Origin: an uncultured Clostridia bacterium
Lineage (GTDB): Bacteria > Bacillota > Clostridia > Saccharofermentanales > Saccharofermentanaceae
Length of the DNA: 64,000 nucleotides
Direction of reading: 5' to 3'
Assembly: GCA_947303185.1 (NCBI GenBank)
Contig: CAMYXF010000003.1
Span: forward strand, 62,001-126,000
The notes beneath the pieces were generated by a model. It worked only from the letters and a program-made list of their open reading frames with translations. It ran no database searches and was not told the DNA's origin. Shown here piece by piece: positions 1 through 7,777 of the stretch. Made by a program: the position numbers and the translations under genes. How positions within the stretch are numbered: position 1 is the stretch's first letter; each line of letters opens with the position of its first letter.

Positions 1-191
1 TCTCCGAATATGAGACAGCATTTCTCATTAAACATGGCCATCTCGATATCGTAAACAAGCTTGAAATGCATGTTGTGTTTCTTTGCAAGTCCTCTCAGGT
101 ATTCGGGGATCACATTGGCAGCAATATCCGTGTGCATATCGTGATGCTTAAGGATGTAATTCGTGGACGGGAAAGGGATTTCGTCAGCCAT
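1..191 (-). CDS. Unknown protein, N-terminal 63 residues only (runs off the window)
   Basis: A reading frame opens with ATG at 191 and is still open at base 1, so only the N-terminus (beginning MADEIPFPSTNY) is visible. An AAAAAGGAG site lies just upstream of the ATG, inside the end of the preceding gene, whose stop is at 193-195. The two genes are therefore probably translationally coupled. The visible part is soluble and rich in His, Met and charged residues, with no signal peptide or membrane segment. I do not recognise the family. Both ends of the evidence (good ribosome site, one-base spacing) support a real gene, but no function can be offered. Confidence 0.6.
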   Translation of the reverse strand, partial: MADEIPFPSTNYILKHHDMHTDIAANVIPEYLRGLAKKHNMHFKLVYDIEMAMFNEKCCLIFG

Positions 192-192
192 G

Positions 193-1221
193 TCATTCTC
201 CTTTTTTGCTTGCAAAAACTTCATCCGGGAATATCAGAACATCATCCGGAATAAATATCAGTATAGCAGGCGTATCGTGGATATCTTTTTCTTTCATGCC
301 GACAAGAGTACAGTACTTATATTCATAATGTCTTCCGGCGCTGTTTACTGACGCCTTGTAACCATTCATGTAGTGAACGACCGCATGATAAGCCATGTAT
401 TTATGACTCGTTACGATCCTGAGTTTATATATAACATTCGTTACGAAATATACGAAGATCGGAAATCCGAAGACCAATACAACAAGCAATATGAAGCCCA
501 TTAATCCGGTTCCTCTTCTCAGTCTTACATATCTTATGGCTCCGAAAATATCTCCCGGTGAGACCGTGTGTGAATCGTAAGTAAGAATTGCTATAATGCC
601 GCCCACCGCGCCTATAAACAAAAACGCGATTATCGTGATACCATTCAGGATCTGGTCTTTTACCACTGCCCAGAACAATCTCTTCTCAAAAGACACAGGC
701 ACCTTTTCCCAATGGAAATCTTTGTTGTCCTTAAAGCTTGCAAGGTTTCCCTTTCCATAGAAGATTCCCTTCCAGTCTTTTGCATCTTTTAATGCATAGA
801 GGGCACCATTGGGCGCGATCACGATGCTTATCACAGGGAACATCAGAATACCGGCATACATGAGCCAGTCGTCGTCTTCGTATCCTGAAATTATCAGAAC
901 TATCGCTGCAATGACCCAGACAGGAACGAGTGCAGCTAGGAATTTATCGAGATACCACTTACCGGTCTTTTCAGTCTTTTTCTTCCTGTTCTTCTTTTCT
1001 TTCTTCTCAGACTTATAGTCTTTAAGCAGGAATAAAAGCGTTATGAATGCAATGATGGCACAAGGCACTGCAAAGAAAAGACCGTAGACGTCACTAACCG
1101 CAAGTGCCGCACAAACACCTGTACCGACCAAAGAACAACTAAGAATCAGGATAAGCAAAAACTTGATTCCCAAAGGCATGGATTTTTCAGTTGTCTTCTT
1201 TTTCTTACCCAATTTGCGCAC
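193..1221 (-). CDS. Polytopic membrane protein of unknown function
   Basis: The 342-residue product has about six hydrophobic segments (near residues 20-42, 48-66, 92-110, 117-135, 190-212 and 238-260) and a Lys-rich cytoplasmic loop (KSEKKEKKNRKKK) after segment two. The hydrophilic C-terminal ~80 residues would form a small soluble domain. No catalytic motif is visible. The start is a GTG at 1221 and has no convincing ribosome site; a later ATG (MPLGIKF) is an alternative but also lacks one. An extended -10 promoter lies about 40 bases upstream. The next gene begins one base after its stop, so the two form an operon. Function unknown. Confidence 0.75.
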   Translation of the reverse strand: MRKLGKKKKTTEKSMPLGIKFLLILILSCSLVGTGVCAALAVSDVYGLFFAVPCAIIAFITLLFLLKDYKSEKKEKKNRKKKTEKTGKWYLDKFLAALVPVWVIAAIVLIISGYEDDDWLMYAGILMFPVISIVIAPNGALYALKDAKDWKGIFYGKGNLASFKDNKDFHWEKVPVSFEKRLFWAVVKDQILNGITIIAFLFIGAVGGIIAILTYDSHTVSPGDIFGAIRYVRLRRGTGLMGFILLVVLVFGFPIFVYFVTNVIYKLRIVTSHKYMAYHAVVHYMNGYKASVNSAGRHYEYKYCTLVGMKEKDIHDTPAILIFIPDDVLIFPDEVFASKKGE

Positions 1222-1263
1222 TCGAGATTAACAAACTATCCAAGGGACCCCTTGAACACGGAC

Positions 1264-1272
1264 ATTATAGCA
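1264..1272 (-). promoter_or_regulatory. Extended -10 promoter for the 193-1221 gene
   Basis: On the minus strand the sequence reads TGCTATAAT, a full TGnTATAAT extended -10. The -35 region (around 1287-1292, TTCGGA) is weak, as expected for an extended -10 promoter. It sits back to back with the yjdF promoter. Confidence 0.5.
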
Positions 1273-1294
1273 CTACTGAAGATTCCTCCGAATC

Positions 1295-1303
1295 TGCTAT
1301 AAT
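1295..1303 (+). promoter_or_regulatory. Extended -10 promoter for the yjdF leader
   Basis: The sequence TGCTATAAT is a perfect extended -10. Transcription would begin near 1310, about 145 bases before the YjdF start codon, giving a leader long enough for the riboswitch candidate. Confidence 0.55.
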
Positions 1304-1330
1304 CCTTCTGTTACATGCAAAGATAAAAAC

Positions 1331-1451
1331 GCAACGTGCATCGTAAGATGTGCCAGAGCCGGTAGGTAGCCCGGCCGTCCTGATCTTTCAGGGTAAGTAA
1401 CCTGCCCCTCCGGGTTGTCCGTTCTTTGCTCATCAATTCTTAAAGGAGGGA
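1331..1451 (+). promoter_or_regulatory. Probable yjdF (azaaromatic) riboswitch leader
   Basis: The leader before the YjdF gene folds into several compact hairpins: GTGCATC/GATGTGC (1336-1353), GCCGG/CCGGC (about 1358-1374) and CCTGA/TCAGG (1379-1392). The CAGG at 1389-1392 can instead pair with CCTG at 1401-1404, so two folds exclude one another. CCCTCC at 1406-1411 is exactly complementary to the Shine-Dalgarno GGAGGG at 1445-1450, which suggests translational control. Genes of the YjdF family are known to be preceded by the yjdF-motif RNA, which binds azaaromatic compounds. The assignment here rests on gene context plus the visible pairing; I did not match the published consensus base by base. 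Confidence 0.6.
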
Positions 1452-1456
1452 TTGTC

Positions 1457-1873
1457 ATGGGCAAAGTCAGTTTGGTTCTGACAGTGTTTTTTGAAGAACC
1501 GTTCTGGGTCGGAGTATTCGAGAAGACCGAAGGCGGAAAGCTATCCGTATCGAAGGTCGTATTCGGAGCTGAACCCAAAGACGGCGAACTATTCGGTTAC
1601 TTTCAACAGCACTACAAGGAACTCAGATTCAGCCCGGCTGTGGCAACTGTTGCAACCAAAACGATCAGCAACCCGAAACGCGTGCAGCGTGAAGCGCGTA
1701 AGCAGACTTCGGCCAAAGGGATCAGCACAAGATCGCAGCAGGCGATCAAGCTGCAACAGGAAGAAAACAAATTGATACGAAAGACCAAAAGCCGCGAACA
1801 GAAAGAGGCTGAAAAGGAAAAGCAATTTGAACTGCGACAGCATAAGAAAACAGAAAAGCACAAGGGCCACTAG
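1457..1873 (+). CDS. yjdF: YjdF family protein (DUF2992)
   Basis: The 138-residue product begins MGKVSLVLTVFFEEPFWVG, typical of YjdF/DUF2992, and ends in a long Lys/Glu/Gln/Arg-rich helical tail (about residues 80-138). The start is ATG 1457, preceded by AAAGGAGGG at good spacing; the in-frame upstream ATG at 1415 has no ribosome site. The cellular function of YjdF is not established; the family is linked to responses to azaaromatic toxins through its riboswitch. The basic tail is compatible with nucleic-acid binding, which is inference. The gene has its own promoter, leader and terminator, so it is a single-gene unit. Confidence 0.85.
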   Translation: MGKVSLVLTVFFEEPFWVGVFEKTEGGKLSVSKVVFGAEPKDGELFGYFQQHYKELRFSPAVATVATKTISNPKRVQREARKQTSAKGISTRSQQAIKLQQEENKLIRKTKSREQKEAEKEKQFELRQHKKTEKHKGH

Positions 1874-1888
1874 CTCTTGTGCTTTTTC
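1854..1888 (+). terminator. Intrinsic terminator overlapping the end of yjdF
   Basis: AAAAGCACAAG (1854-1864) pairs perfectly with CTTGTGCTTTT (1876-1886), followed by TTCTTT. The stop codon lies in the loop. The A-rich left arm makes it potentially bidirectional, so it could also end the convergent gene that stops at 1901. Confidence 0.8.
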
Positions 1889-1900
1889 TTTCAGCTTAAA

Positions 1901-3724
1901 TCACATCTGTCCGGTGAGCTCATTCATTATCGCCCTGTCTTTCTTTACGAAATTATGGATGGTTCTCCTGCTCTGGGCATAGAGCTTTTGTATTTCGCTA
2001 TCAAGCGCATTGATCTTCTCATCCACCTTGCCGGCTTCCACATAGAGTGGTGTGTTGGATTTGTCCAGACGCTTCAGTTTTACGGCTTTGGGAACAAGTG
2101 CTACAAGAGTATATGTGAGCAAACCAAGGAATATAGAGACATGGATAACCGTCAATACGAGGAAGACATCAAAAGCTGCGCCACTTGCATTTGAAGTTAT
2201 CGCTCCAATCAATCCCAGAACAAAAAACAACGCTACAAAAAACCAGATTCCGCAAATGATGCTGATTATAATGATCGACACCTTCGGGCCGGAGTTGTCA
2301 CCCAGATAACTGTCTTTGCGAGATACGTTGTTATGCGCGATATTAGAAGTGATCCTGTCTTTTTCATCACGCAAAGCTTTGAGATCTGCATTTTTGTCAG
2401 CAAGTCTCTTCTTCTCAGAATAGACGTTGGCAAACTCCTCAAAGTATTCCTTATCTTCATCCTGAGCACTCTCAATTGCCTGTCTGACCTTTTGAGAATC
2501 GTACGAGAATTCTCCTTCTTCATCCTCAAGATCGAGTTCGCTCATGCTTGTCAGACGGGCAGCAGCGAGCATTAATCCTCTGAGTGCCAGGAAATCGTGA
2601 GGATCCTTTTTGATCATGAATTCGTATGCATCAGCAGTGGCCTTAAACTCTCCTCTGGCAAGATATTTTTCACCTGCTTCATGCAGGCGTTCTTCCCTGA
2701 AGTATTCGTAATCGTATGTCGAGCCGCAGAAAGAACAGTGGTACATCTGCTTGTCACTGTCGATCCTGAGACTGCCGCCGCAAGACGGACACTGGTGCTT
2801 CTTGATCTTGCTGAATTCGGATACCGGTTTCTTCGCAGAGTCCTTTACTATCAGGCTGTCTTTTTCTACAAAGTCCTTAATGGATTTCCTGAGTTCATCC
2901 GCAAGATCTCTCACTTCAGCTTCCAGGACCATCGCCTTGTCACCCAATACTTTTGCTTCAGCCTTGAGTTCTCTTATCTCGTTTTCTACTTCCCTTAACT
3001 CTCTCATCTGGGGAAGGACCTTAGTAAAGTTAAAAACGCACGCGAAAGCAATCGATAAGATGGCCACAATTGCTATTAACAATAAAGATCCTGAAATGTC
3101 CTCCATTCCAAATACCAGCATAAAGCAAAATGCGAGAAAAATGGCAAAACCCGCACCAACCCATGCATTAATGAACATTTGCAAAGGATGTATCAGCGAT
3201 CCGTTCTTACCCGTGAAATAGTAGTCGTAACGTTCATCTTCGTCAAAACGGCTGGCAGCTTCGGTCCTGTCGCGGTCGCGGACCAGTTCCTCAAGCTCCC
3301 TGTTACGGTCGATCAGTTCTTTTTTGTCAGAATAGATCTTACCGAACGCCTTAAAGTATTCCTTATCTTCTTCCGAAGCGCTCTTGATTACCCTGCTGAC
3401 AATTTTGGGATCGTACCTGAAGTATTTTGCTTCACCCACACGGATAAGCCCGTCCATGTCATTCAGATAAGCAGATGCGAGCATCAGTCCTCTGAGTGCA
3501 TGAAAATCGTGAGGGTCATTTTCCAATATGAGATTATATGCATCGACAGCGGCCGCGTATTCTTTACGCGACAGGTGTGTTTCACCCATATCGTGCAGTT
3601 TTTCTTCTCTGAAATAGTCGAAATCGTATGTAGAACCGCATGACGGACAGCGGTACAACTGCTTATCGTTATCTACGATAAGACCGCCGCCGCATGATGG
3701 ACACTGGTGCTTTATTGTGCTCAT
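1901..3724 (-). CDS. Membrane protein with two zinc-ribbon plus helical-repeat modules
   Basis: The 607-residue product is an internal duplication. Each half starts with a zinc ribbon (CPSCGG...CPSCGSTYDFDYF near residue 8; CPSCGG...CSFCGSTYDYEYF near 312), then a TPR-like helical stretch with the signature DPHDFxALRGLMLA, then a coiled coil around a pair of membrane helices (about 186-235 and 480-545). The start has a good AGGGGATAAAA-ATG site. It follows the methyltransferase gene by 10 bases, so they are probably cotranscribed. A paralogue lies at 43670-45565. The ribbons probably bind zinc and the repeats probably bind proteins; no enzyme domain is visible and the role is unknown. Confidence 0.8.
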   Translation of the reverse strand: MSTIKHQCPSCGGGLIVDNDKQLYRCPSCGSTYDFDYFREEKLHDMGETHLSRKEYAAAVDAYNLILENDPHDFHALRGLMLASAYLNDMDGLIRVGEAKYFRYDPKIVSRVIKSASEEDKEYFKAFGKIYSDKKELIDRNRELEELVRDRDRTEAASRFDEDERYDYYFTGKNGSLIHPLQMFINAWVGAGFAIFLAFCFMLVFGMEDISGSLLLIAIVAILSIAFACVFNFTKVLPQMRELREVENEIRELKAEAKVLGDKAMVLEAEVRDLADELRKSIKDFVEKDSLIVKDSAKKPVSEFSKIKKHQCPSCGGSLRIDSDKQMYHCSFCGSTYDYEYFREERLHEAGEKYLARGEFKATADAYEFMIKKDPHDFLALRGLMLAAARLTSMSELDLEDEEGEFSYDSQKVRQAIESAQDEDKEYFEEFANVYSEKKRLADKNADLKALRDEKDRITSNIAHNNVSRKDSYLGDNSGPKVSIIIISIICGIWFFVALFFVLGLIGAITSNASGAAFDVFLVLTVIHVSIFLGLLTYTLVALVPKAVKLKRLDKSNTPLYVEAGKVDEKINALDSEIQKLYAQSRRTIHNFVKKDRAIMNELTGQM

Positions 3725-3734
3725 TTTTATCCCC

Positions 3735-4403
3735 TTATTTCACTGCCCAAAAGCCTGCCTGCAGATATGAAGTCCACAATACGTCTACTGACGTAAAGCC
3801 GGCTTCACGCAAAAGTTTTATGTGTTCTTCTATAGTGATCGGGAAGACCTCAACTCCCCTTCTGTCTATATGCATCTTAACGACTTGAGGATCCTTCAAA
3901 TGATCTGACAGGAAACCTTCCCATCTCTTCAGTGCGATCTTATCACTTGTTTCAGTTGTCATGCGGATGTTTTCAAAAGTAACGAATACTCCGCCGTCCT
4001 TCAAAGCGCGAAAACAATTCCCAACCGCAATCTTACGCTCATCCGGCTTCAGGTAATGGTGGCTCTGGACAGCCGTTACAACATCAAACTCAGAATCAAA
4101 AGTCATGTTCTGCGATGCAATGTTGTATACCTTTATATCTCTTCCCTGGAGTTTGTTCTTGGCTATCTCAAGCATCTGCTCAGAAGGATCGCACAGAGTA
4201 AACCTGACATCGTCCCTTATGCCCAGAACGTTGTTTGCGAGAGTCCCTGTCCCGCATCCGGTATCCAGCCAGGATATATCATGCATTCCCATCGCTTTCA
4301 CCAGATCGATTATCTGGTTGTGGTATTCGCGATAATAAGGAAGCGTCGAGACTATGTTCTCGTCGTAAACATTAGAATTATATGCTGACTTATTGTCCTT
4401 CAT
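3735..4403 (-). CDS. Class I SAM-dependent methyltransferase
   Basis: The 222-residue protein has the Rossmann methyltransferase signature: motif I LDTGCGTGTLA (about 45-56), an acidic residue after strand 2 (TLCDPSEQML) that would hold the ribose of SAM, and FDVVTAVQSHHYL as the motif IV region. The length is normal for small-molecule methyltransferases of the Methyltransf_11/25 type. The substrate cannot be told from sequence. It lies 10 bases upstream of the zinc-ribbon membrane protein and behind its own extended -10 promoter, so it leads a two-gene operon. The ribosome site before ATG 4403 is weak. Confidence 0.85.
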   Translation of the reverse strand: MKDNKSAYNSNVYDENIVSTLPYYREYHNQIIDLVKAMGMHDISWLDTGCGTGTLANNVLGIRDDVRFTLCDPSEQMLEIAKNKLQGRDIKVYNIASQNMTFDSEFDVVTAVQSHHYLKPDERKIAVGNCFRALKDGGVFVTFENIRMTTETSDKIALKRWEGFLSDHLKDPQVVKMHIDRRGVEVFPITIEEHIKLLREAGFTSVDVLWTSYLQAGFWAVK

Positions 4404-4451
4404 GGTATTTATGCCGCCTTCGATTAAGTATTATCCCGTTCCTTAGATACT

Positions 4452-4460
4452 ATTATATCA
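4452..4460 (-). promoter_or_regulatory. Extended -10 promoter for the methyltransferase operon
   Basis: The minus strand reads TGATATAAT about 50 bases upstream of the methyltransferase ATG. No good -35 is present. Confidence 0.5.
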
Positions 4461-4479
4461 ACTATTCTGGTTTGTATAT

Positions 4480-4512
4480 AAAAAACCGTCTGCTCCACAT
4501 CGGAACAGACGG
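4480..4512 (-). terminator. Intrinsic terminator after the LRR lipoprotein gene
   Basis: On the minus strand CCGTCTG pairs with CAGACGG (4486-4492 with 4506-4512), extended by an internal TCC/GGA stem, and is followed directly by a run of six T. It lies 30 bases past the stop of the gene ending at 4542. Confidence 0.85.
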
Positions 4513-4541
4513 CCTGGCACCAAAAAATTAAAGTAATCGGT

Positions 4542-5396
4542 TCAGTCTATAATCCATGCCTCATTGTAATTCGGGTGCTGTTTAAGAACATCCATATCAA
4601 CTTCATGAGCGCTGTGCTTGCGATAAGAGAATTCTTTCAGTCCGGGCAGATCCAGAACAAAACTGACATCCTCAATGCCTGAATATGAGATATCAAGCGT
4701 CTCAAGACTTTTGAGTTCACTTACGATTCGGTCATCGATATTGCTAATGCTACTTGCTCTGAATGACAGATACTTAAGCCTGCCCCAGTTTGCCATCTCA
4801 TAAGGAACCTCATGCATGTCGTAAGATGAGAGCGTCAGTTCCTCCAGATTATCAATACCTCTCAGAACCGGCACATCCTGGAATACATTCTGAAGGTCAA
4901 GTACACGGAGATTCTTTATCTCATAAAGCTCATCAAGATCACTTATCTTGTATCTGTCGTCTGAATATATGCCTGTTATAAGGTGAAGTTCCTCAAGGCT
5001 TTTAATATCCTTAAGTTTGCTTATGGAACCGACACGTGAGCCTTTTATCGTGACCGACTTAAGATCATCCAGTTTTGCAAGTTCATTGAAAATGTTCTGT
5101 GCATCCGTCTCATAAGCTATTCCCACAAACGTTACTGACTCAAGGTTTTTGAGTTTTCCGAGTTTGTCATAACGGGTGCTGCTGATACATGCATCCTCAC
5201 CCGGATCGCATACAAGTTCGGTTATCTCATCGAGATCCTTGCCCGTCAGATCAATAAAATCATTGACCGCACTTGGTCCGGAAATTTCCCTGTCTACAGC
5301 ATGCACGATATCACTGCACCCGAATAACATCAGACTCATTGAAGCAAGCAGAATGCAGACCACTGCTTTTATAGTTCTATTCCTAAAACCCGGCAT
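4542..5396 (-). CDS. Leucine-rich-repeat lipoprotein
   Basis: The 284-residue product begins with a lipoprotein signal (hydrophobic core then LMLFGC) and continues as repeated units of the form LKNLESVTFVG, IKNLRVLDLQN, LKSLETLDIS, typical of a leucine-rich-repeat solenoid. It would be anchored on the outer face of the membrane and act in binding; no enzyme motif is visible. I chose ATG 5396, which has AGGGG ten bases upstream, over an in-frame TTG at 5423. It has its own promoter and a strong terminator, so it is a single transcription unit. Confidence 0.8.
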   Translation of the reverse strand: MPGFRNRTIKAVVCILLASMSLMLFGCSDIVHAVDREISGPSAVNDFIDLTGKDLDEITELVCDPGEDACISSTRYDKLGKLKNLESVTFVGIAYETDAQNIFNELAKLDDLKSVTIKGSRVGSISKLKDIKSLEELHLITGIYSDDRYKISDLDELYEIKNLRVLDLQNVFQDVPVLRGIDNLEELTLSSYDMHEVPYEMANWGRLKYLSFRASSISNIDDRIVSELKSLETLDISYSGIEDVSFVLDLPGLKEFSYRKHSAHEVDMDVLKQHPNYNEAWIID

Positions 5397-5477
5397 CTTA
5401 TTCTTACCCCTATTCCAATACAAATTATTCTGTCTCTTATTCCGTCAGAGAATCCGGATCATTGTCCGGACAGCGTG

Positions 5478-5486
5478 AGTATAGCA
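5478..5486 (-). promoter_or_regulatory. Extended -10 promoter for the LRR lipoprotein
   Basis: The minus strand reads TGCTATACT, with TTGAGA 19 bases further upstream as a possible, over-long -35. A TCCGGA-rich palindromic stretch lies between it and the gene. Confidence 0.4.
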
Positions 5487-5504
5487 TTATCAGAAAGCAG
5501 TTTC

Positions 5505-5894
5505 TCAACATAAAGCAGGCATAAACTTGGCAAAAAGATAAAGACCCTCTTCTCCTGCATGAACTTCATGGTGAACTTTTGCCTGCATTATCGATATTAC
5601 TCCGGCTCTATATTCGATCTCAGTTCCGCCGTTAATGCATTTGCCGTAACCTGCGATAACCTCATGTGTCTCGAGCTGAGGATCATGGATATGGTCCTTA
5701 ATACTGCAATTGGGAGCAATGCGCACCAGATGGTAACTGTAGGCGCCGTCCGTCTGAGCAGCCCTTACAATGTGTTTTAATTCGACTCCCGCGAAAACAG
5801 GATGCTCTGTCCACGGGATATCCCTGAATTCAATCGTCTTACGCGGGAGTTCAAGTTTCCCATTGTCAAACGCTTCAAATACTTCGTTTTTCAT
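5505..5894 (-). CDS. Small cupin-domain protein
   Basis: The 129-residue product shows a cupin fold pattern: HIHDPQLETHEV as the first motif (HxH with a later Glu and His) and VHHEVHAGEEGLY as the second, so a bound metal is likely. The start is ATG 5894 with AAAGGAAC upstream; an in-frame upstream ATG has no ribosome site. It lies 62 bases downstream of an AraC-type regulator that itself carries a cupin sensor, and the pair is probably one unit. The reaction or ligand is unknown; sugar or small-acid sensing would fit the family. Confidence 0.75.
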   Translation of the reverse strand: MKNEVFEAFDNGKLELPRKTIEFRDIPWTEHPVFAGVELKHIVRAAQTDGAYSYHLVRIAPNCSIKDHIHDPQLETHEVIAGYGKCINGGTEIEYRAGVISIMQAKVHHEVHAGEEGLYLFAKFMPALC

Positions 5895-5956
5895 GATATG
5901 TTCCTTTCTTTCATGCTGCATGCAGCGATTTATGAAAAGAGCATATCAGTCAGGAT

Positions 5957-6562
5957 TTATTCAGCCTTGGATAAAATTGCGGACTTCATATATTCCTCAG
6001 GCGAGATCCCCACCTGCTTGCGGAATACACGGTCAAGATGGCTCTGGTCACAAAAGCCAACCATCTGTGCGACTTCTGTCACTTTATAGCCTTCCCTTAG
6101 CAGTTCCTGGGCCTTTCTAATTCGGCACTGCATCTGAAACTTATGAGGCGTAAGGCCGTTCTCATTCGAGAACTTCCTTATCAGATGATAAGAACTTATA
6201 TTTACTTTCTGCGACATCTCGGCAACGCTGATCTCCAACTCCGGATTACCGATTATATCCTTCTTTATGATGTCCAGCTCTCCTGATATGTCACTGCTTC
6301 CGGGAATGCATGTGGAAACCAGTGAATAGGTCTCAGTCACCGGTTCTATCGAATGACATACATCAGGATATATCGAGAAGTATTCGCCGTCCTTACACTG
6401 CTTTACTTCATCGCCAATCCTGATCGCGATGCATCCTTCAGTCACGATCCCGAAAACATAATGTCCCGTATGTGTATGCGGCGGAAATGAAGTGCTGACA
6501 TTTTCCATGCTCACCACTTCTATTCCCGTTGATGCATCTTTAATGTATTCGTATTTCTTCAT
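5957..6562 (-). CDS. AraC family transcriptional regulator
   Basis: The 201-residue protein has an N-terminal cupin-like sensor (FPPHTHTGHYVFGIVTEG, then DVCHSIEP) and a C-terminal double helix-turn-helix of the AraC/XylS type (VAEMSQKVNISSYHLIRKF and VTEVAQMVGFCDQSHLDRVF). It is shorter than most AraC regulators because the linker is brief. Such proteins usually activate nearby genes in response to a small ligand. The cupin gene directly downstream is the obvious target; the ligand is unknown. Confidence 0.9.
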   Translation of the reverse strand: MKKYEYIKDASTGIEVVSMENVSTSFPPHTHTGHYVFGIVTEGCIAIRIGDEVKQCKDGEYFSIYPDVCHSIEPVTETYSLVSTCIPGSSDISGELDIIKKDIIGNPELEISVAEMSQKVNISSYHLIRKFSNENGLTPHKFQMQCRIRKAQELLREGYKVTEVAQMVGFCDQSHLDRVFRKQVGISPEEYMKSAILSKAE

Positions 6563-6612
6563 TGAACTGTTTGCTTAAACCCAGCCTGATATTCCTATCA
6601 GGATGTGAGATT

Positions 6613-7629
6613 TTACGGATGCGGATAACCTATCGCATCGAGGAACTCGTCGACTTCCAGCTCGGCATCGGGATAGTTTAAGTTTGTCTTGGCAATAACG
6701 ACTACGTTATCCTTGCGGAAGATCGCATCGTGGTAAGGTGTGATAACGTCAGCAAACTTGTCGTTGTGCTCACCGTTGATTATAAGGTAAGCCGTATCTT
6801 TTCCTACATAGTAGCTGCAAACTCCGGTGAAGTTTGGACCTTCAAAATCAATGTCGTAGCTATTGTAGTGATATTCGAAGAGTTTCTTAGCTGTTTCAAC
6901 ATCAACGCACCTTGCGAAGAAGTACTCGTTTCCCTTGTAAGATTTTGCTGAAGCCATTACGATAACAGAAAAAGCAGAGTCTTTGTCCTTATAATAGAAG
7001 TATGTGTCCTCGAATACTGTAATAGCGGATTCCTTAATGCCAACTGTTTCAAGTGCCTCTATGAATATCTCGTCAGTTATCTTATTGAAAAAATGAAATT
7101 CGTAATTTATGAATGAGTACAGTCCTTCGAGAGCTTTAATGCTTTCCGCGTCAACAAGCCAGTTCTTGTCAGACTTGACAAGTTCTAATGTTACCAGGTA
7201 GTCAGTTGTATCCGTACATGTTTTGACCGCATCGATAAACTTATCGGGAGATCCTGTAAGATCAGCGGTTGCACTTTCAAAATCAACTATCGAGAATTCC
7301 ACACGAATACTTGCCGTATTCTTTTCTATTTCAATAGAATCTTCTTCGACTCTATATGTAATCGTATCTGCAATTGCCTGTTTAAGGTCACACTCTAAAC
7401 AAGGCACATTGCCCAAAGAAATGTTATTCCTGAACGTATCAGCTGCCGAACCACTCATGCCATCAACGTTTCTCAGGATCTCTTCGGCGTCTAAAGTTGA
7501 CACGCCCTTGGAAAATGCTTCTGTGACAGCAAGGATCTCCTGCTGTGCCGCTTTTTTAGAACAGGCTGTTGATGAAATGATCATTGCACCTGAAAGAACC
7601 AGACTTGCAATTTGTTTTACTCTATTCAT
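6613..7629 (-). CDS. Lipoprotein of unknown function
   Basis: The 338-residue product starts with a clear lipoprotein signal (MNRVKQIASLVLSGAMIIS followed by STAC). The mature part is acidic, with a helical first third followed by a mixed region rich in Tyr and Phe; no enzyme motif is seen. It resembles the many Clostridia lipoproteins with a DUF5105-like or NTF2-like N-terminal part, but that is a weak impression. Start ATG 7629 has AGGGGGTAGAAAC upstream; an upstream in-frame start lacks a site. It is transcribed divergently from the YczE-type gene. Confidence 0.75.
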   Translation of the reverse strand: MNRVKQIASLVLSGAMIISSTACSKKAAQQEILAVTEAFSKGVSTLDAEEILRNVDGMSGSAADTFRNNISLGNVPCLECDLKQAIADTITYRVEEDSIEIEKNTASIRVEFSIVDFESATADLTGSPDKFIDAVKTCTDTTDYLVTLELVKSDKNWLVDAESIKALEGLYSFINYEFHFFNKITDEIFIEALETVGIKESAITVFEDTYFYYKDKDSAFSVIVMASAKSYKGNEYFFARCVDVETAKKLFEYHYNSYDIDFEGPNFTGVCSYYVGKDTAYLIINGEHNDKFADVITPYHDAIFRKDNVVVIAKTNLNYPDAELEVDEFLDAIGYPHP

Positions 7630-7673
7630 GTTTCTACCCCCTATAAGCCGTTTAACCAAAGCCTATGAATCTG

Positions 7674-7682
7674 ATTTTACCA
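7674..7682 (-). promoter_or_regulatory. Extended -10 promoter for the lipoprotein at 6613-7629
   Basis: The minus strand reads TGGTAAAAT, a near-consensus extended -10, about 45 bases before the ATG. Confidence 0.4.
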
Positions 7683-7718
7683 AAAGACTGACAGTTCGGG
7701 CAAAATAACGTCCTTTAA

Positions 7719-7747
7719 TTGACATAAAAACAATGTACCTGAATTGT
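7719..7747 (+). promoter_or_regulatory. Possible promoter for the YczE-type gene
   Basis: A perfect TTGACA (7719-7724) is followed after 17 bases by a poor -10 (AATTGT, 7742-7747). The match is one-sided, so this may be an activated promoter. Confidence 0.3.
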
Positions 7748-7777
7748 TGAATCAGGCATTTGTTCTATGATTGCCCC

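Noticed and set aside
1356..1420. c-di-GMP (GEMM-I) riboswitch
   Set aside because: The CCGGTAGGTAGC stretch resembles the GEMM receptor part, but the rest of the GEMM core is missing and the downstream gene is YjdF, which has its own riboswitch class.
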